From NCBI GenBank assembly GCA_041743935.1, contig JBGTLU010000025.1:1-64000 (forward strand): 64,000 nt of DNA, given 5' to 3'. Source of the DNA: JBGTLU01 sp041743935 (GTDB lineage Bacteria; Bacteroidota; Bacteroidia; Sphingobacteriales; Sphingobacteriaceae). Shown one piece after another: positions 18,522-27,691 of this stretch. Both the position numbers and the translations under genes were made by a program. How positions within the stretch are numbered: position 1 is the stretch's first letter; every line of letters begins with the position of its first letter. The notes under the pieces are model-generated. The model was not told the origin of the DNA, made no database searches, and saw only the letters and a program-made list of their open reading frames with translations.

Positions 18522-19301
18522 ATGAAAAAATTTCTACTCGCTTCTTTGGTATTTCTTATCCCATTTATTGGGGTAAAAGCCCAATCGTCAAACTTCAGTA
18601 AAGACCGTCCTTTTCAAGTAGGCGAAGAATTAACATACAGCTTTAAATACGGTATGATTAAAGTTGCTGAAGGAATACTTTTAGTTCAAGAAACCGACAA
18701 AAGTTTTAATGGAAATAAAGCAATTCACATCAGTGCAGTTGGGAGAACAGCAACATTCTGGGATAATTTTATGCGGGTACGAAACCGATACGATTCCTAT
18801 GTAGATCCGGTATCTCTTAAGCCATATTATTTTACTGAGAATGTAAGAGAAGGTAAAATGTACAAGAGAGATAGTTACGCATCATTCGATCATAAAAACA
18901 AAAAAGTAAAATCTACTAAAGGCGACTTTGATATTACAGCCAATACCATGGACATGATTTCCATGTTTTATTTTGCTCGTGCTAAAGATTTATCTGGGAT
19001 GAAAGTTGGGGATAAAATAGAATTAGATTATTTTTTGGATGATGGCGTTTACCCAATGCAAGTAGAGTTTTTAGGAATTGAAACCATCCGTACACCTATT
19101 GGGAAAGTAGAATGTTTAAAATATAAACCATCCATTGAAGAGGGCAGAGCTTTTAGAAAGGATAGCAATATGTTTATGTGGGTAACCAATGATAGAAATA
19201 AAATTCCGGTTAGGGTTGAAGTAGAAATACAAGTTGGTTCTTTAAGAATGGATTTAACTAAATATTCTAACCTGAAATATCCGGTAGAAGCAAAACGATA
19301 G
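18522..19301 (+). CDS. DUF3108 family exported protein
   Basis: A 259-residue protein with an N-terminal signal peptide (cleavage after VKAQ, about residue 21). The body is a beta-rich DUF3108 domain: PFQVGEELTYSFKYGMIKVAEG at its start, then FWDNFMRVRNRYDSYVDPVSLKP and KVECLKYKP. Family members are periplasmic or outer-membrane associated and of unknown function. Four bases separate it from the DUF3109 gene, so the two are probably co-expressed. Confidence 0.85.
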   Translation: MKKFLLASLVFLIPFIGVKAQSSNFSKDRPFQVGEELTYSFKYGMIKVAEGILLVQETDKSFNGNKAIHISAVGRTATFWDNFMRVRNRYDSYVDPVSLKPYYFTENVREGKMYKRDSYASFDHKNKKVKSTKGDFDITANTMDMISMFYFARAKDLSGMKVGDKIELDYFLDDGVYPMQVEFLGIETIRTPIGKVECLKYKPSIEEGRAFRKDSNMFMWVTNDRNKIPVRVEVEIQVGSLRMDLTKYSNLKYPVEAKR

Positions 19302-19304
19302 TGC

Positions 19305-19874
19305 ATGATTCAGGTAGGTGAAGTATTAGTTTCGGAAGATATTTTAGCAGAAGAGTTCGTTTGTAATCTAACCAAATGCAAGGGTGCATGTTGTGTAGAA
19401 GGTAATTCCGGTGCCCCTTTAACCATATCCGAATTAAAAAAGCTAGAAGAAGTATACCCTAGGGTAAAAAAATATTTGCGAGCAGAAGGAATAGCAGCCA
19501 TCGAAAAAGATGGCTATTTTGTTACCGATATGGAAGGAGATTATACCACCACCTGTGTAGATACCGATAAAGAATGTGCATACGTAATTTTCGAAAATAA
19601 CATTACTAAATGCGGCATAGAAAAAGCTTACGAAGCCGGTGAAATTGATTTTCAAAAGCCCATTTCCTGCCATTTATATCCAATCCGTATTACAGAATAT
19701 CCCAATTTCGAAGTACTTAATTACGATAAATGGACTATTTGTAGCCCAGCTTGTGCCCATGGTCAAGCCTTGGGAGTAAAAGTTTTCGAGTTCCTGAAAA
19801 CACCCTTAATCCGAAAATATGGTAAGGATTGGTACGAGGAATTAACAGAAACTGCATCAAATTCAAATCTTTGA
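19305..19874 (+). CDS. DUF3109 family cysteine-rich protein
   Basis: A 189-residue protein with the cysteine pattern of DUF3109, related to YkgJ-type proteins that may bind zinc or an iron-sulfur cluster. The groups are CNLTKCKGACC near residue 21, CVDTDKEC, KCGIEKAYE, SCHLYP and CSPACAHG. Family function is unknown. It is the last gene before the polysaccharide locus; its stop is 40 bases ahead of the rfbA start. Confidence 0.88.
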   Translation: MIQVGEVLVSEDILAEEFVCNLTKCKGACCVEGNSGAPLTISELKKLEEVYPRVKKYLRAEGIAAIEKDGYFVTDMEGDYTTTCVDTDKECAYVIFENNITKCGIEKAYEAGEIDFQKPISCHLYPIRITEYPNFEVLNYDKWTICSPACAHGQALGVKVFEFLKTPLIRKYGKDWYEELTETASNSNL

Positions 19875-19898
19875 TTCAATTTTATTTGCTTATTTTCG
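19870..19898 (+). promoter_or_regulatory. Candidate promoter of the polysaccharide operon
   Basis: TTTG at 19870-19873 and TATTTTCG at 19891-19898 resemble the Bacteroidota -33 (TTTG) and -7 (TAnnTTTG) elements with a 17-base spacer, slightly short of the usual 19-21. The position, just before the first gene of the long locus, is right; the match is imperfect. Confidence 0.3.
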
Positions 19899-19914
19899 CT
19901 GCAAAATCTACAAA

Positions 19915-20787
19915 TTGAAAGGTATTATCTTAGCAGGAGGCTCTGGAACTAGGCTTCACCCACTCACCTTAGCGGTAAGCAAGCAAATGATGCCTGTTTA
20001 CGATAAACCCATGATTTATTATCCATTGTCCACGTTGTTGATGGCTGGTATCAAGGATATTTTAATTATTTCTACCCCCATAGATTTACCAAATTTTGAA
20101 CGATTATTAGGAGATGGTTCACAACTAGGTTGTAATTTCTCTTATGCTGTACAAGAAGTACCCAATGGATTAGCGCAAGCTTTTGTAATTGGAAAAGAGT
20201 TCATTGGAAATGATAAAGTTGCCTTGGTTTTAGGTGATAATATTTTCTATGGCGATGGATTTGCCAAAACCGTTCAATCGTGTAGTAATCCGGATGGGGG
20301 AATTGTTTTCGCATACCACGTTGCCGATCCGGAACGATACGGAGTGGTGCAATTTAATAAAGAGTTTAAGGTATTATCCATAGAAGAAAAACCGGTTAAT
20401 CCAAAGTCTAATTATGCGGTTCCGGGATTATATTTTTATGATAATGAGGTATTAAATATCGCGCAAGCAATACAACCATCTGCCAGAGGGGAGTATGAAA
20501 TTACCGATGTAAATAAAGTATATTTAGAAAACAAAAAATTAAGTGTGAAGATTTTGAGCCGAGGAACAGCTTGGTTAGATACAGGTACTTTTGCATCCTT
20601 AATGCAAGCCGGACAATTTGTACAAGTAATAGAAGAACGTCAAGGACAAAAAATTGGATGCATCGAAGAGATTGCTTATCGGATGAAATTTATTAATCAA
20701 GAGCAACTACAAAAAGTAGCCGAACCATTGAAGAAAAGTGGGTATGGACAATATTTATTGAAAGTTTTACAAGAAGAAAATACATAA
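19915..20787 (+). CDS. rfbA: Glucose-1-phosphate thymidylyltransferase
   Basis: Makes dTDP-glucose from glucose-1-phosphate and dTTP, the entry to dTDP-deoxysugars. The 290-residue protein begins MKGIILAGGSGTRLHP (nucleotide-binding loop), followed by SKQMMPVYDKPMIYYP and LGDNIFYG with the metal-binding Asp108. The start is TTG at 19915: it yields the exact family N-terminus and no ATG is available. It opens the polysaccharide locus. rfbB, rfbC and rfbD are not in this window, so the dTDP-sugar must be completed by genes elsewhere. Confidence 0.94.
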   Translation: MKGIILAGGSGTRLHPLTLAVSKQMMPVYDKPMIYYPLSTLLMAGIKDILIISTPIDLPNFERLLGDGSQLGCNFSYAVQEVPNGLAQAFVIGKEFIGNDKVALVLGDNIFYGDGFAKTVQSCSNPDGGIVFAYHVADPERYGVVQFNKEFKVLSIEEKPVNPKSNYAVPGLYFYDNEVLNIAQAIQPSARGEYEITDVNKVYLENKKLSVKILSRGTAWLDTGTFASLMQAGQFVQVIEERQGQKIGCIEEIAYRMKFINQEQLQKVAEPLKKSGYGQYLLKVLQEENT

Positions 20788-21765
20788 ATGAAATATTTGG
20801 GCCATGAGTTAAATAGGTTTCCGAACCAAATTAGATATGCAGTAGATAATTACCGTTTGCATCAAATTAAAATCTCTGATATACAGAATATAATCATTTG
20901 TGGTTTAGGAGGTTCTGGTATAGCCGGAAAAATAGCTAAAAACTATTTTTTTGACAAGTTGCCACTTCCTGTAGATACGGTTTCTGATTACATTTTGCCT
21001 AGTTATGTCAATAAAAATACCTTAGCAATTTTATCGTCTTACTCGGGTACAACCGAGGAAACATTAGCGATGTACCATATTGCAAAAGAGAAAGGATGTA
21101 AAATAATCGTGATTACTACCGGAGGTGATTTAGGAGCATTGGCAGCACAAAATGGCGACATCGTGTACATTACTGAAACTGGATTTCAACCAAGAATGGC
21201 ATTAGGATATTCCCTAACCACTTTATGCCAAATATTTTTTGAATTAATAGGGGTAGAGAAAAAAGCAGATTTGCTAAAGATTGCCGATTTTGTAAGTAAC
21301 GAGGATGATTTTGTCCGAAATTCTGGGTTGATTGTAGATAAGTTCGAAAATACAATTCATCAAAATTATGTGATTGTATGCGACCCTTATTTTGAAGGAG
21401 TAGCCATACGATTAACGCAGCAGATACAAGAGAATGCTAAACTACAAGCATTTGTAACCGTAGTTCCCGAAGCCAATCATAATGTGATAGAAACCTATCA
21501 TCATCAACATAACACCAATTATATTTTCTTAAACAGCAAAAAGAACTTAAGAACTAACCTTCGTTTCTCCTTTTTGAAAGAAATATTAACTAAGCAAAAT
21601 TCAATAGTTCATGAGTATGATTTAATGGACAATAATCTTGCTTATGTATACCATACCATCTATCAATTAGATTGGTTATCCCTTCAACTTGCAGATAGAG
21701 CAGGTGCTATTTCTAATACCGTTCCAATTATTATGGATCTTAAAAAGTATTTATCTGAGAATTAA
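20788..21765 (+). CDS. Bifunctional phosphoglucose/phosphomannose isomerase-type SIS protein
   Basis: Interconverts fructose-6-phosphate with glucose-6-phosphate and possibly mannose-6-phosphate, supplying GDP-mannose synthesis. The 325 residues carry the SIS-domain sugar-binding stretch CGLGGSGIAGK (near 38-48), SSYSGTTEET and EANHNVIETY, a block typical of the small bacterial PGI/PMI family. It directly follows rfbA with no gap and directly precedes gmd, also with no gap, consistent with a mannose-6-phosphate supply for GDP-mannose. Specificity for mannose is inferred. Confidence 0.85.
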   Translation: MKYLGHELNRFPNQIRYAVDNYRLHQIKISDIQNIIICGLGGSGIAGKIAKNYFFDKLPLPVDTVSDYILPSYVNKNTLAILSSYSGTTEETLAMYHIAKEKGCKIIVITTGGDLGALAAQNGDIVYITETGFQPRMALGYSLTTLCQIFFELIGVEKKADLLKIADFVSNEDDFVRNSGLIVDKFENTIHQNYVIVCDPYFEGVAIRLTQQIQENAKLQAFVTVVPEANHNVIETYHHQHNTNYIFLNSKKNLRTNLRFSFLKEILTKQNSIVHEYDLMDNNLAYVYHTIYQLDWLSLQLADRAGAISNTVPIIMDLKKYLSEN

Positions 21766-22860
21766 ATGAAAGTTGCACTCATTACTGGAATAACAGGCCA
21801 AGATGGTTCCTACTTAGCAGAATTATTGCTAGGCAAAGGCTATGAAGTGCATGGCATAAAACGCCGATCTTCTTCCTTCAATACAGAAAGAATAGATCAT
21901 TTGTACCAAGATTTACACGAGAAAGACGTGCGCTTTAAATTGCATTACGGCGATTTAACCGATTCTACCAACATTATCAGAATAATCCAAGAAGTACAAC
22001 CCGACGAGATTTATAATCTGGCAGCACAAAGCCATGTAAAAGTAAGTTTCGAAACACCAGAATATACTGCAAACTCCGATGCTTTAGGCCCTTTACGCAT
22101 TTTAGAAGCTATCCGGATTTTAGGATTAACTTCAAAAACCAAATTTTATCAGGCATCTACCTCCGAAATGTTTGGTTTAGTACAAGAAGTTCCACAGAAA
22201 GAAACCACGCCATTTTATCCTCGCTCCCCCTATGGTGTAGCAAAATTGTATGCTCATTGGATAACGATTAACTATCGTGAGGCGTATAACATTTTTGCCT
22301 GTAATGGGATATTGTTTAATCACGAGAGTCCGGTAAGAGGAGAAACTTTTGTAACCAGAAAAATTACCAGAGCAGTGGCGCAAATTACTTTAGGTAAACA
22401 AGATAAATTATATTTGGGCAATTTAGATGCTGAGAGAGACTGGGGGCATGCCAAGGATTATGTGCAAGCAATGTATTTAATGATGCAACAATCTCAGCCT
22501 AAGGATTATGTAATTTCGACGGGAATTTCAACAACTGTCAGAGAATTCGCTAAAAAAGCATTTATGGAAGCAGGGATTGAAATAGAGTTTAGTGGGAGAG
22601 GGCTAAACGAAAAAGCTGTTATTATAGATATTGATAAAACACAATTGAATTTATTGGGAATAGATGGATCTGCATTACATTACGGTAGTACTGTAATTAA
22701 AGTAGATCCAACGTATTATCGCCCAACCGAAGTGGATCAATTAATTGGCGATGCTACAAAAGCTAAAACAGAATTGGGTTGGGACCCAAAATATACATTG
22801 GAGGAATTAATTTCTGAAATGGTAATAAATGATTTACAAATGCTAAAAAAACTTATATGA
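21766..22860 (+). CDS. gmd: GDP-mannose 4,6-dehydratase
   Basis: Converts GDP-D-mannose to GDP-4-keto-6-deoxymannose, precursor of GDP-fucose, GDP-rhamnose or GDP-perosamine. The 364-residue SDR has the NADP loop TGITGQDGSYLAE (7-19), STSEMFG (131-137) and the catalytic Tyr156/Lys160 in SPYGVAK. Family hallmarks NHESPVRGETFVTRKI and ERDWGHAKDYV are present. No GDP-fucose synthase or perosamine aminotransferase is visible here, so the final GDP-sugar is unclear. The stop overlaps the export-lipoprotein start by four bases. Confidence 0.95.
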   Translation: MKVALITGITGQDGSYLAELLLGKGYEVHGIKRRSSSFNTERIDHLYQDLHEKDVRFKLHYGDLTDSTNIIRIIQEVQPDEIYNLAAQSHVKVSFETPEYTANSDALGPLRILEAIRILGLTSKTKFYQASTSEMFGLVQEVPQKETTPFYPRSPYGVAKLYAHWITINYREAYNIFACNGILFNHESPVRGETFVTRKITRAVAQITLGKQDKLYLGNLDAERDWGHAKDYVQAMYLMMQQSQPKDYVISTGISTTVREFAKKAFMEAGIEIEFSGRGLNEKAVIIDIDKTQLNLLGIDGSALHYGSTVIKVDPTYYRPTEVDQLIGDATKAKTELGWDPKYTLEELISEMVINDLQMLKKLI

Positions 22861-23618
22861 AAAACTTAATATACCTTTTTGCTGTACTCCTTTTTTTTGC
22901 ATCCTGTTCTGGAGCTAAAAATATATTGTTTCAAATAGACGAAGCAGCCAGAGTACAAACCGACGTAACGGTTGATGTCAGAGATAATAAATACCAAGTT
23001 ATAAAACCTGGGGATAAATTATTACTCAGAAATTTAACCAATTCTACAACTATTATTAGAGAAAGTGCAAATCAATTTAATGTGGGATCATTGGTTCCGC
23101 AAGTAGAATTAATGGTTAGTGTTACTGGATTTGCTACTATACCTGTATATGGTGAAATTGAATTAGCAGGGTTAACCACTATTGAAGCTACAAAAATTAT
23201 TGAAGGTTTATATGGTAAGGAAATTTTAAGCCCTGTGTTTGATTTAAGTATAATTAGTATGCGCGTTAAAGTATTGGGCGAAGTTGCAAGACCAGGAGAT
23301 ATCTTTTTAGATAGAGAAAAACTAACAATTATAGATATACTTTCTCGTGCAGGCGGAATAACTGTAAACGGGAAAAAGAATAATGTTAAATTAATTAGGG
23401 GTGATTTAAGTAATCCTATTATTAAGACATTTGATTTAACCAAATTAAGTAGTTTGCAAGATGAGTTTAGATTTCTCCAAGATGATGATATTATTTATGT
23501 AGAACCAAACAGTGCGTTATTATACTCAGAAAATAATCGATTTTTCAATACATTTTTACAACCATTAACGCTGGTATTAAATACCATTCTTATTATTATT
23601 ACTTTATCTAATAAATAA
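22857..23618 (+). CDS. Wza-like polysaccharide export lipoprotein
   Basis: Outer-membrane polysaccharide export protein of 253 residues. A lipobox ends at Cys17 (LLFFASCSG). The Poly_export domain lies around residues 40-120 (YQVIKPGDKLLLRN), and a SLBB-type domain follows (VKVLGEVARPGDIFLDREKLTIIDIL). A C-terminal hydrophobic segment (LTLVLNTILIIITL) may cross the outer membrane as the Wza helix barrel does. It directly precedes the Wzc-like kinase, its usual partner in Wzy-dependent export. Confidence 0.88.
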   Translation: MKNLIYLFAVLLFFASCSGAKNILFQIDEAARVQTDVTVDVRDNKYQVIKPGDKLLLRNLTNSTTIIRESANQFNVGSLVPQVELMVSVTGFATIPVYGEIELAGLTTIEATKIIEGLYGKEILSPVFDLSIISMRVKVLGEVARPGDIFLDREKLTIIDILSRAGGITVNGKKNNVKLIRGDLSNPIIKTFDLTKLSSLQDEFRFLQDDDIIYVEPNSALLYSENNRFFNTFLQPLTLVLNTILIIITLSNK

Positions 23619-23637
23619 AAAAACCCAACTACCTTCA

Positions 23638-26052
23638 ATGGAAAATTCAAATAAACGCGAAAATTTTATACCTGTTGAAAATATTGATTTTAAAAAATTA
23701 ATTGATGTATTTGTTAGTAGATGGTATATAATTGCTGCTACATTAATTATTTCTTTATCAATTGCTTACGTTTATTTACGATATACTCCAAGGATATATC
23801 AAACAAGAGCAACTATAAAAATTGAGACTAAGCAAAAGGAAATTCCGGAATTATTTGGTGGTTCCGGGAATTTGTCATTCTTCGAAAACATGACTAAAGT
23901 TCAAGCAGAAATTCAAATATTAAAATCAAAAAAAATAATTACAGAGGCATCTAAAATTTTAGATTACCCGATTGCTTTTTTTGTTTCCGGAAGAGTAATT
24001 ACTGTAGAAGAATACCCTGACAAACCACTTTTTATAGAAATAATTCAGACTGATACTACGAAGAATAAATCTCCTTTATTTGAATTTACTTTAATTGATA
24101 ATAATCAATTCAAACTAAAACTAGAGAATGTAAATGAAACCTATACATTTAATTTAGGAGACACAATTTCTATACGTAATTATATTTTCAAAATAAATTC
24201 TGTTAAGTCATATGAAAGACAAATTTTATTTCAATTTCAATCACCAAGTTCTTTGTATGGTAGAGTAGCTAGAAATTTAGAAGTTACTGAAGTTGAAAAA
24301 AACACTCCTATACTTTCAATTCGTTTAAAAGATACAGACCCGGATTTTGCCAGAGATTTTATCAATTCTTTAATACAGGCATATATCAATTATGATTTAG
24401 AGCAAAAGACACTTTCTAGCGGCAAAACATTAGATTTTATTAATGAGCAAATTGAAAGACTAGAAAGTAGTGTAAACGTATCTGGACAGGCACTACAGTC
24501 TTTCAAACAACGAAACGAAGTATTAAACATTGAATCTTCTGTGCAAGCATCTTCCGCTAGAATGACCGCATTAGAAACACAATTAAACCTTTTGCGAATA
24601 CAATCCATCGCAATTGAAAATTTAGAAAGACAATTAAGTGATAATGTTGGTACTATAAGCTTTGATTTATCCATTGATGGTCAAACAGATCCTTTATTAA
24701 CCAATCAAATAGGGCAATTAAACACATTATTAAACGAACGTATTCGCTTATTAACTCAATACGAGCCAACTTCTCAGCCGGTTAGATTAATTGATAATCA
24801 AATTGTACTGGCGAAACAAGCAATATCCGGTACTATAAGAGCTCAAAAAAATAGAAATGTTCAAACTATTAGGTTCTTAGAACGTGAATTATCAAGTGAG
24901 CGAGGTAAACTTAAACAAATCCCATCTGCTGAAAGAGATTTTTTAGTATTGCAAAATGATTTTGATGTAAATCAAAATATATTCACTTTCCTTTCTGAGA
25001 AAAAACTAGAAACATCTATAGCCAAAGCCGGTACATTACCAGCAGCAAGCATTTTAGATATAGCAGAACTTAATAATTCTGCCATTTCGCCTAGGGTGCA
25101 ATATGTTTATTTAGTTTCTTTATTTATTGGATTAGGCTTTGGAATAGCTATCATTCTTTTAATACGAATTTTTAATTCTAAAATTCGAGATATTTCTGAG
25201 ATTGAGTTTAATACAAATGTGTCAATAATTGGTCTAGTTCGCCAATTCCCTTACAAATTAGATGAAAATAGTAGTCAAGTTTTGGCTTTAGCTAATCCTA
25301 AGTCTGTGTTTACAGAGTCCATTCGTTCAGTAAGAACTAATTTAAGTTTTTTGGCTACAGAGAATAAGAGTAAAGTGATATGTATCAATTCAGAAGTATC
25401 TGGTGAAGGTAAATCCTTTATGAGCATAAACATTGCCGGTACCTTATCCTTAATTGATAAAAGAGTGGTGCTTATTGCCTGCGATTTACGTCGTTCCAAA
25501 ATGCATAAAACGTTTGGAAGCCCTAACACCAAAGGAGTTAGTACTTACCTAACCGGGAAAGATTCATTGGAAAAAATCATCGAGAAAACCGATTACGAAA
25601 ATCTAGATTTTATACCATCCGGACCATTTCCTCCAAATCCATCTGAGTTACTTTATTTACCTAAGCTAGACGAACTAATTTCAGAATTGAAATCAAAATA
25701 TGATTATATTATTTTTGATACGGCCCCAATTGGGTTAGTCTCCGACTCAATTCCCTTAATACGTAAAAGTGATATCAATATTTTTGTATTGCGTTCTGGA
25801 GTATCAAGCAAAAGCGCTGTTTATATGCCTGAAAGATTGTTACAAGAACATAATTTAAAGAATGTAGGTATCATCCTTAACGCATACGTTCCGGATGCAT
25901 TATATAATAAATATTATACATCTTCCGAAAAGTATGGGTATTACTCCAATATTTATGGTGGTTATTCAAACTATAGCTATACAAAATCCGGTTACTATAC
26001 CAATGAAGATGTAGAGAAAAAACCATGGTGGAATTTTTGGAGTAAAAACTAG
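23638..26052 (+). CDS. Wzc-like polysaccharide co-polymerase and bacterial tyrosine kinase
   Basis: Inner-membrane chain-length regulator and autokinase, 804 residues. Domains in order: Wzz-type N-terminus with a helix near residues 33-50, a large periplasmic coiled-coil region with GNVR-like segment, a second helix near 485-505, and a cytosolic BY-kinase. The kinase has Walker A SGEGKS (588-593, Lys592), Walker A' VVLIACDLRRSKMH and Walker B IIFDTAP (Asp694). The last 50 residues hold twelve tyrosines, the autophosphorylation cluster, before a Trp-rich end. Pairing with the Wza-like gene marks a Wzx/Wzy-type export system. Confidence 0.93.
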   Translation: MENSNKRENFIPVENIDFKKLIDVFVSRWYIIAATLIISLSIAYVYLRYTPRIYQTRATIKIETKQKEIPELFGGSGNLSFFENMTKVQAEIQILKSKKIITEASKILDYPIAFFVSGRVITVEEYPDKPLFIEIIQTDTTKNKSPLFEFTLIDNNQFKLKLENVNETYTFNLGDTISIRNYIFKINSVKSYERQILFQFQSPSSLYGRVARNLEVTEVEKNTPILSIRLKDTDPDFARDFINSLIQAYINYDLEQKTLSSGKTLDFINEQIERLESSVNVSGQALQSFKQRNEVLNIESSVQASSARMTALETQLNLLRIQSIAIENLERQLSDNVGTISFDLSIDGQTDPLLTNQIGQLNTLLNERIRLLTQYEPTSQPVRLIDNQIVLAKQAISGTIRAQKNRNVQTIRFLERELSSERGKLKQIPSAERDFLVLQNDFDVNQNIFTFLSEKKLETSIAKAGTLPAASILDIAELNNSAISPRVQYVYLVSLFIGLGFGIAIILLIRIFNSKIRDISEIEFNTNVSIIGLVRQFPYKLDENSSQVLALANPKSVFTESIRSVRTNLSFLATENKSKVICINSEVSGEGKSFMSINIAGTLSLIDKRVVLIACDLRRSKMHKTFGSPNTKGVSTYLTGKDSLEKIIEKTDYENLDFIPSGPFPPNPSELLYLPKLDELISELKSKYDYIIFDTAPIGLVSDSIPLIRKSDINIFVLRSGVSSKSAVYMPERLLQEHNLKNVGIILNAYVPDALYNKYYTSSEKYGYYSNIYGGYSNYSYTKSGYYTNEDVEKKPWWNFWSKN

Positions 26053-26058
26053 TTAAGT

Positions 26059-26562
26059 GTGACAAAAAGCTCAGAGTTATGGTTTGTACTTTATACAACA
26101 CCGCGTGCAGAAAAAAAAGTTGCCACACGATTAGAACAATTATCTTATACGGTCTATCTGCCTGTAGTAGAACAATTAAAACAATGGAGTGATCGGAAGA
26201 AAAAAGTAGAGGTTGTACTCTTTCCTAGTTATCTTTTTATATATGGCACTAAGGATAAAGTAGTAACCACTTTAGGCGAGCCAGGTATCGTAAAATTTGT
26301 AAACTTTAAGGGAAATTACGCCACCATTCGTGAAGAAGAAATCGCATCTATTAAACGATTAATTGCAACCGGGGTACGCTTTGAGACCGAAAATCAGCTA
26401 CTAGATAAAGGCGATGAAGTGATTATACAGGATGGCCCTCTTAAAGGTATTTCCGGCAAAGTATTAAGTATACAATCCGAAACGGATTTTTATTTACAAA
26501 TAGATTCCATCGGATACAACATGAAAATGAAAATACCCGGTCGTTATTTAATAAAAAAGTAG
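26059..26562 (+). CDS. UpxY-family transcription antiterminator (NusG-like)
   Basis: A 167-residue NusG paralogue. The NGN domain starts ELWFVLYTTPRAEKKVATRLEQL, includes FPSYLFIYG, and a KOW-type C-terminus follows (KGDEVIIQDGPLKGISGKV). UpxY proteins of Bacteroides let RNA polymerase read through long capsule operons from their own 5' leader (established for Bacteroides). Here the start codon is GTG, six bases after the kinase stop. Unusually the gene is not first in the operon. Its likely target is the long downstream locus (inference). Confidence 0.88.
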   Translation: MTKSSELWFVLYTTPRAEKKVATRLEQLSYTVYLPVVEQLKQWSDRKKKVEVVLFPSYLFIYGTKDKVVTTLGEPGIVKFVNFKGNYATIREEEIASIKRLIATGVRFETENQLLDKGDEVIIQDGPLKGISGKVLSIQSETDFYLQIDSIGYNMKMKIPGRYLIKK

Positions 26563-26615
26563 CTTTTATTTTGATTTGTTTTAATAATGAGTAATTTTAT
26601 TGCTCATTCTACCAA

Positions 26616-27143
26616 ATGTTAGAGTCGCTTATCACTTCTAAAACGCGATTAAAATTATTGCTTAAATTCTTTTTGAATAGCAATACTCGCTCCTATTTGC
26701 GTTCTTTAGCAGATGAGTTCAATGAATCCACCAATTCTGTACGGGTAGAGTTAAATCGTTTAAGTGAAGCCGGTTTGCTAGAAACCGAGCCCGATGGCAA
26801 TACCATCTTATATAGAGCTAACAAAAATCACCCATTATTTCCTGAAATAAGCACCCTGGTAAAAAAATACATAGGGATAGATCACATCATTGATCATATA
26901 GTATCCAAATTAGGAGATTTAAAATTGGCAATGGTTACTGGAGATTATGCCAAAGGCAAAGATTCGGGGATTATAGATTTAGTGCTAGTAGGCAATATCA
27001 ATCAATTGTATTTAATTGAATTGGTTAAAAAAGCAGAGAGTTTAATTAACAGAAAAATCCGATATATCATTTTAACTGATTTAGAATACGAAAAACAATT
27101 TAAAAGTATTTCGAACCAGAAAATATTGGTTTTATATAAATAG
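26616..27143 (+). CDS. Winged-helix regulator with nucleotidyltransferase-like C-terminus
   Basis: A 175-residue protein. Residues about 5-70 form an ArsR-like winged helix (RSYLRSLADEFNESTNSVRVELNRLSEAGLLE would span recognition helix and wing). The remainder resembles a degenerate nucleotidyltransferase fold (KLAMVTGDYAKGKDSGIIDLVLVG), as in Bacteroidota transcription factors commonly placed in surface-polysaccharide loci. Its DNA target is unknown. It follows UpxY, so the pair could control the locus. The domain reading is from pattern, not search. Confidence 0.7.
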   Translation: MLESLITSKTRLKLLLKFFLNSNTRSYLRSLADEFNESTNSVRVELNRLSEAGLLETEPDGNTILYRANKNHPLFPEISTLVKKYIGIDHIIDHIVSKLGDLKLAMVTGDYAKGKDSGIIDLVLVGNINQLYLIELVKKAESLINRKIRYIILTDLEYEKQFKSISNQKILVLYK

Positions 27144-27208
27144 TAGTTCTGAAATTTAATGCCTTGTTAGCTCACAAAATGTGACTGACGGGGCGAAGCT
27201 GTGGAAGG

Positions 27209-27238
27209 TGACTTTGACTTTAACTCAGAATTTGATTA
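27209..27238 (-). repeat. Left arm of four-helix-bundle cassette 1
   Basis: About five degenerate hexamers (TGACTT, TGACTT, TAACTC, then weaker). Positions 27210-27235 are complementary to 27646-27671 at 22 of 26 positions without gaps, so this is an inverted partner of the array downstream of the small gene. The orientation is opposite to the right arm. Confidence 0.7.
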
Positions 27239-27269
27239 GAGGTATAGGATTAGATGATTTTTTATAGGG

Positions 27270-27623
27270 ATGCGAAATTATAAATCATATGATATTTGGA
27301 TAGATGGTTTGGCTTTGGTTAAGATGGTTTATGAATTGAGTAAGCAATTGCCAACCGACGAGTTGTATGGATTAACTTCCCAATTAAAACGTGCCTCAAT
27401 CTCCGTTATCTCCAACATTGCTGAAGGTTCTTCCAGAACATCATCCAAAGACTTTAAAAGATTTTTAGAAATGTCCCTGGGAAGTTTATACGAAGTGGAA
27501 AGTTTAATTATAACCGCAATAGAAATAGAGATGTTATCTATTAACGAAAAAGATAAATTATTTAATAGCATAGAAAGTCTTCAAAAACGAATTGCAGGAT
27601 TAATAAATACATTATCCAATTAA
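27270..27623 (+). CDS. Four-helix-bundle protein, S23/23S rRNA intervening-sequence type
   Basis: A 117-residue alpha-helical protein of the family first seen in intervening sequences of bacterial 23S rRNA. The signature is clear: LYGLTSQLKRASISVISNIAEG, then SRTSSKDFKRFLEMSLGSLYEVESL. Family members form pentameric four-helix bundles, and the Avd accessory protein of diversity-generating retroelements is related (established). Cellular function of stand-alone copies is unknown. The gene sits between the winged-helix gene and the dehydrogenase, flanked by opposed short-repeat arms, and looks like an inserted cassette. Confidence 0.88.
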   Translation: MRNYKSYDIWIDGLALVKMVYELSKQLPTDELYGLTSQLKRASISVISNIAEGSSRTSSKDFKRFLEMSLGSLYEVESLIITAIEIEMLSINEKDKLFNSIESLQKRIAGLINTLSN

Positions 27624-27643
27624 TCATACCTATAAATACAACA

Positions 27644-27691
27644 AGTCAAAGTCAGAGTTTAAGTCAACGTCAGAGTCAAAATATAAGTCAA
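27644..27691 (+). repeat. Right arm of cassette 1: AGTCNN hexamer array
   Basis: Eight hexamers of the form AGTCAA/AGTCAG/AGTTTA run without break from 27644 into the A of the dehydrogenase start codon at 27691. A 25-base stretch (27643-27667) is repeated exactly at 27903-27927, inside the dehydrogenase gene. The array is inversely complementary to the left arm. Confidence 0.8.

Noticed and set aside
26585..26607. Terminator after UpxY (AATGAG...CTCATT)
   Set aside because: The stem is six base pairs with a large loop and no T-run follows, so it is too weak to report.
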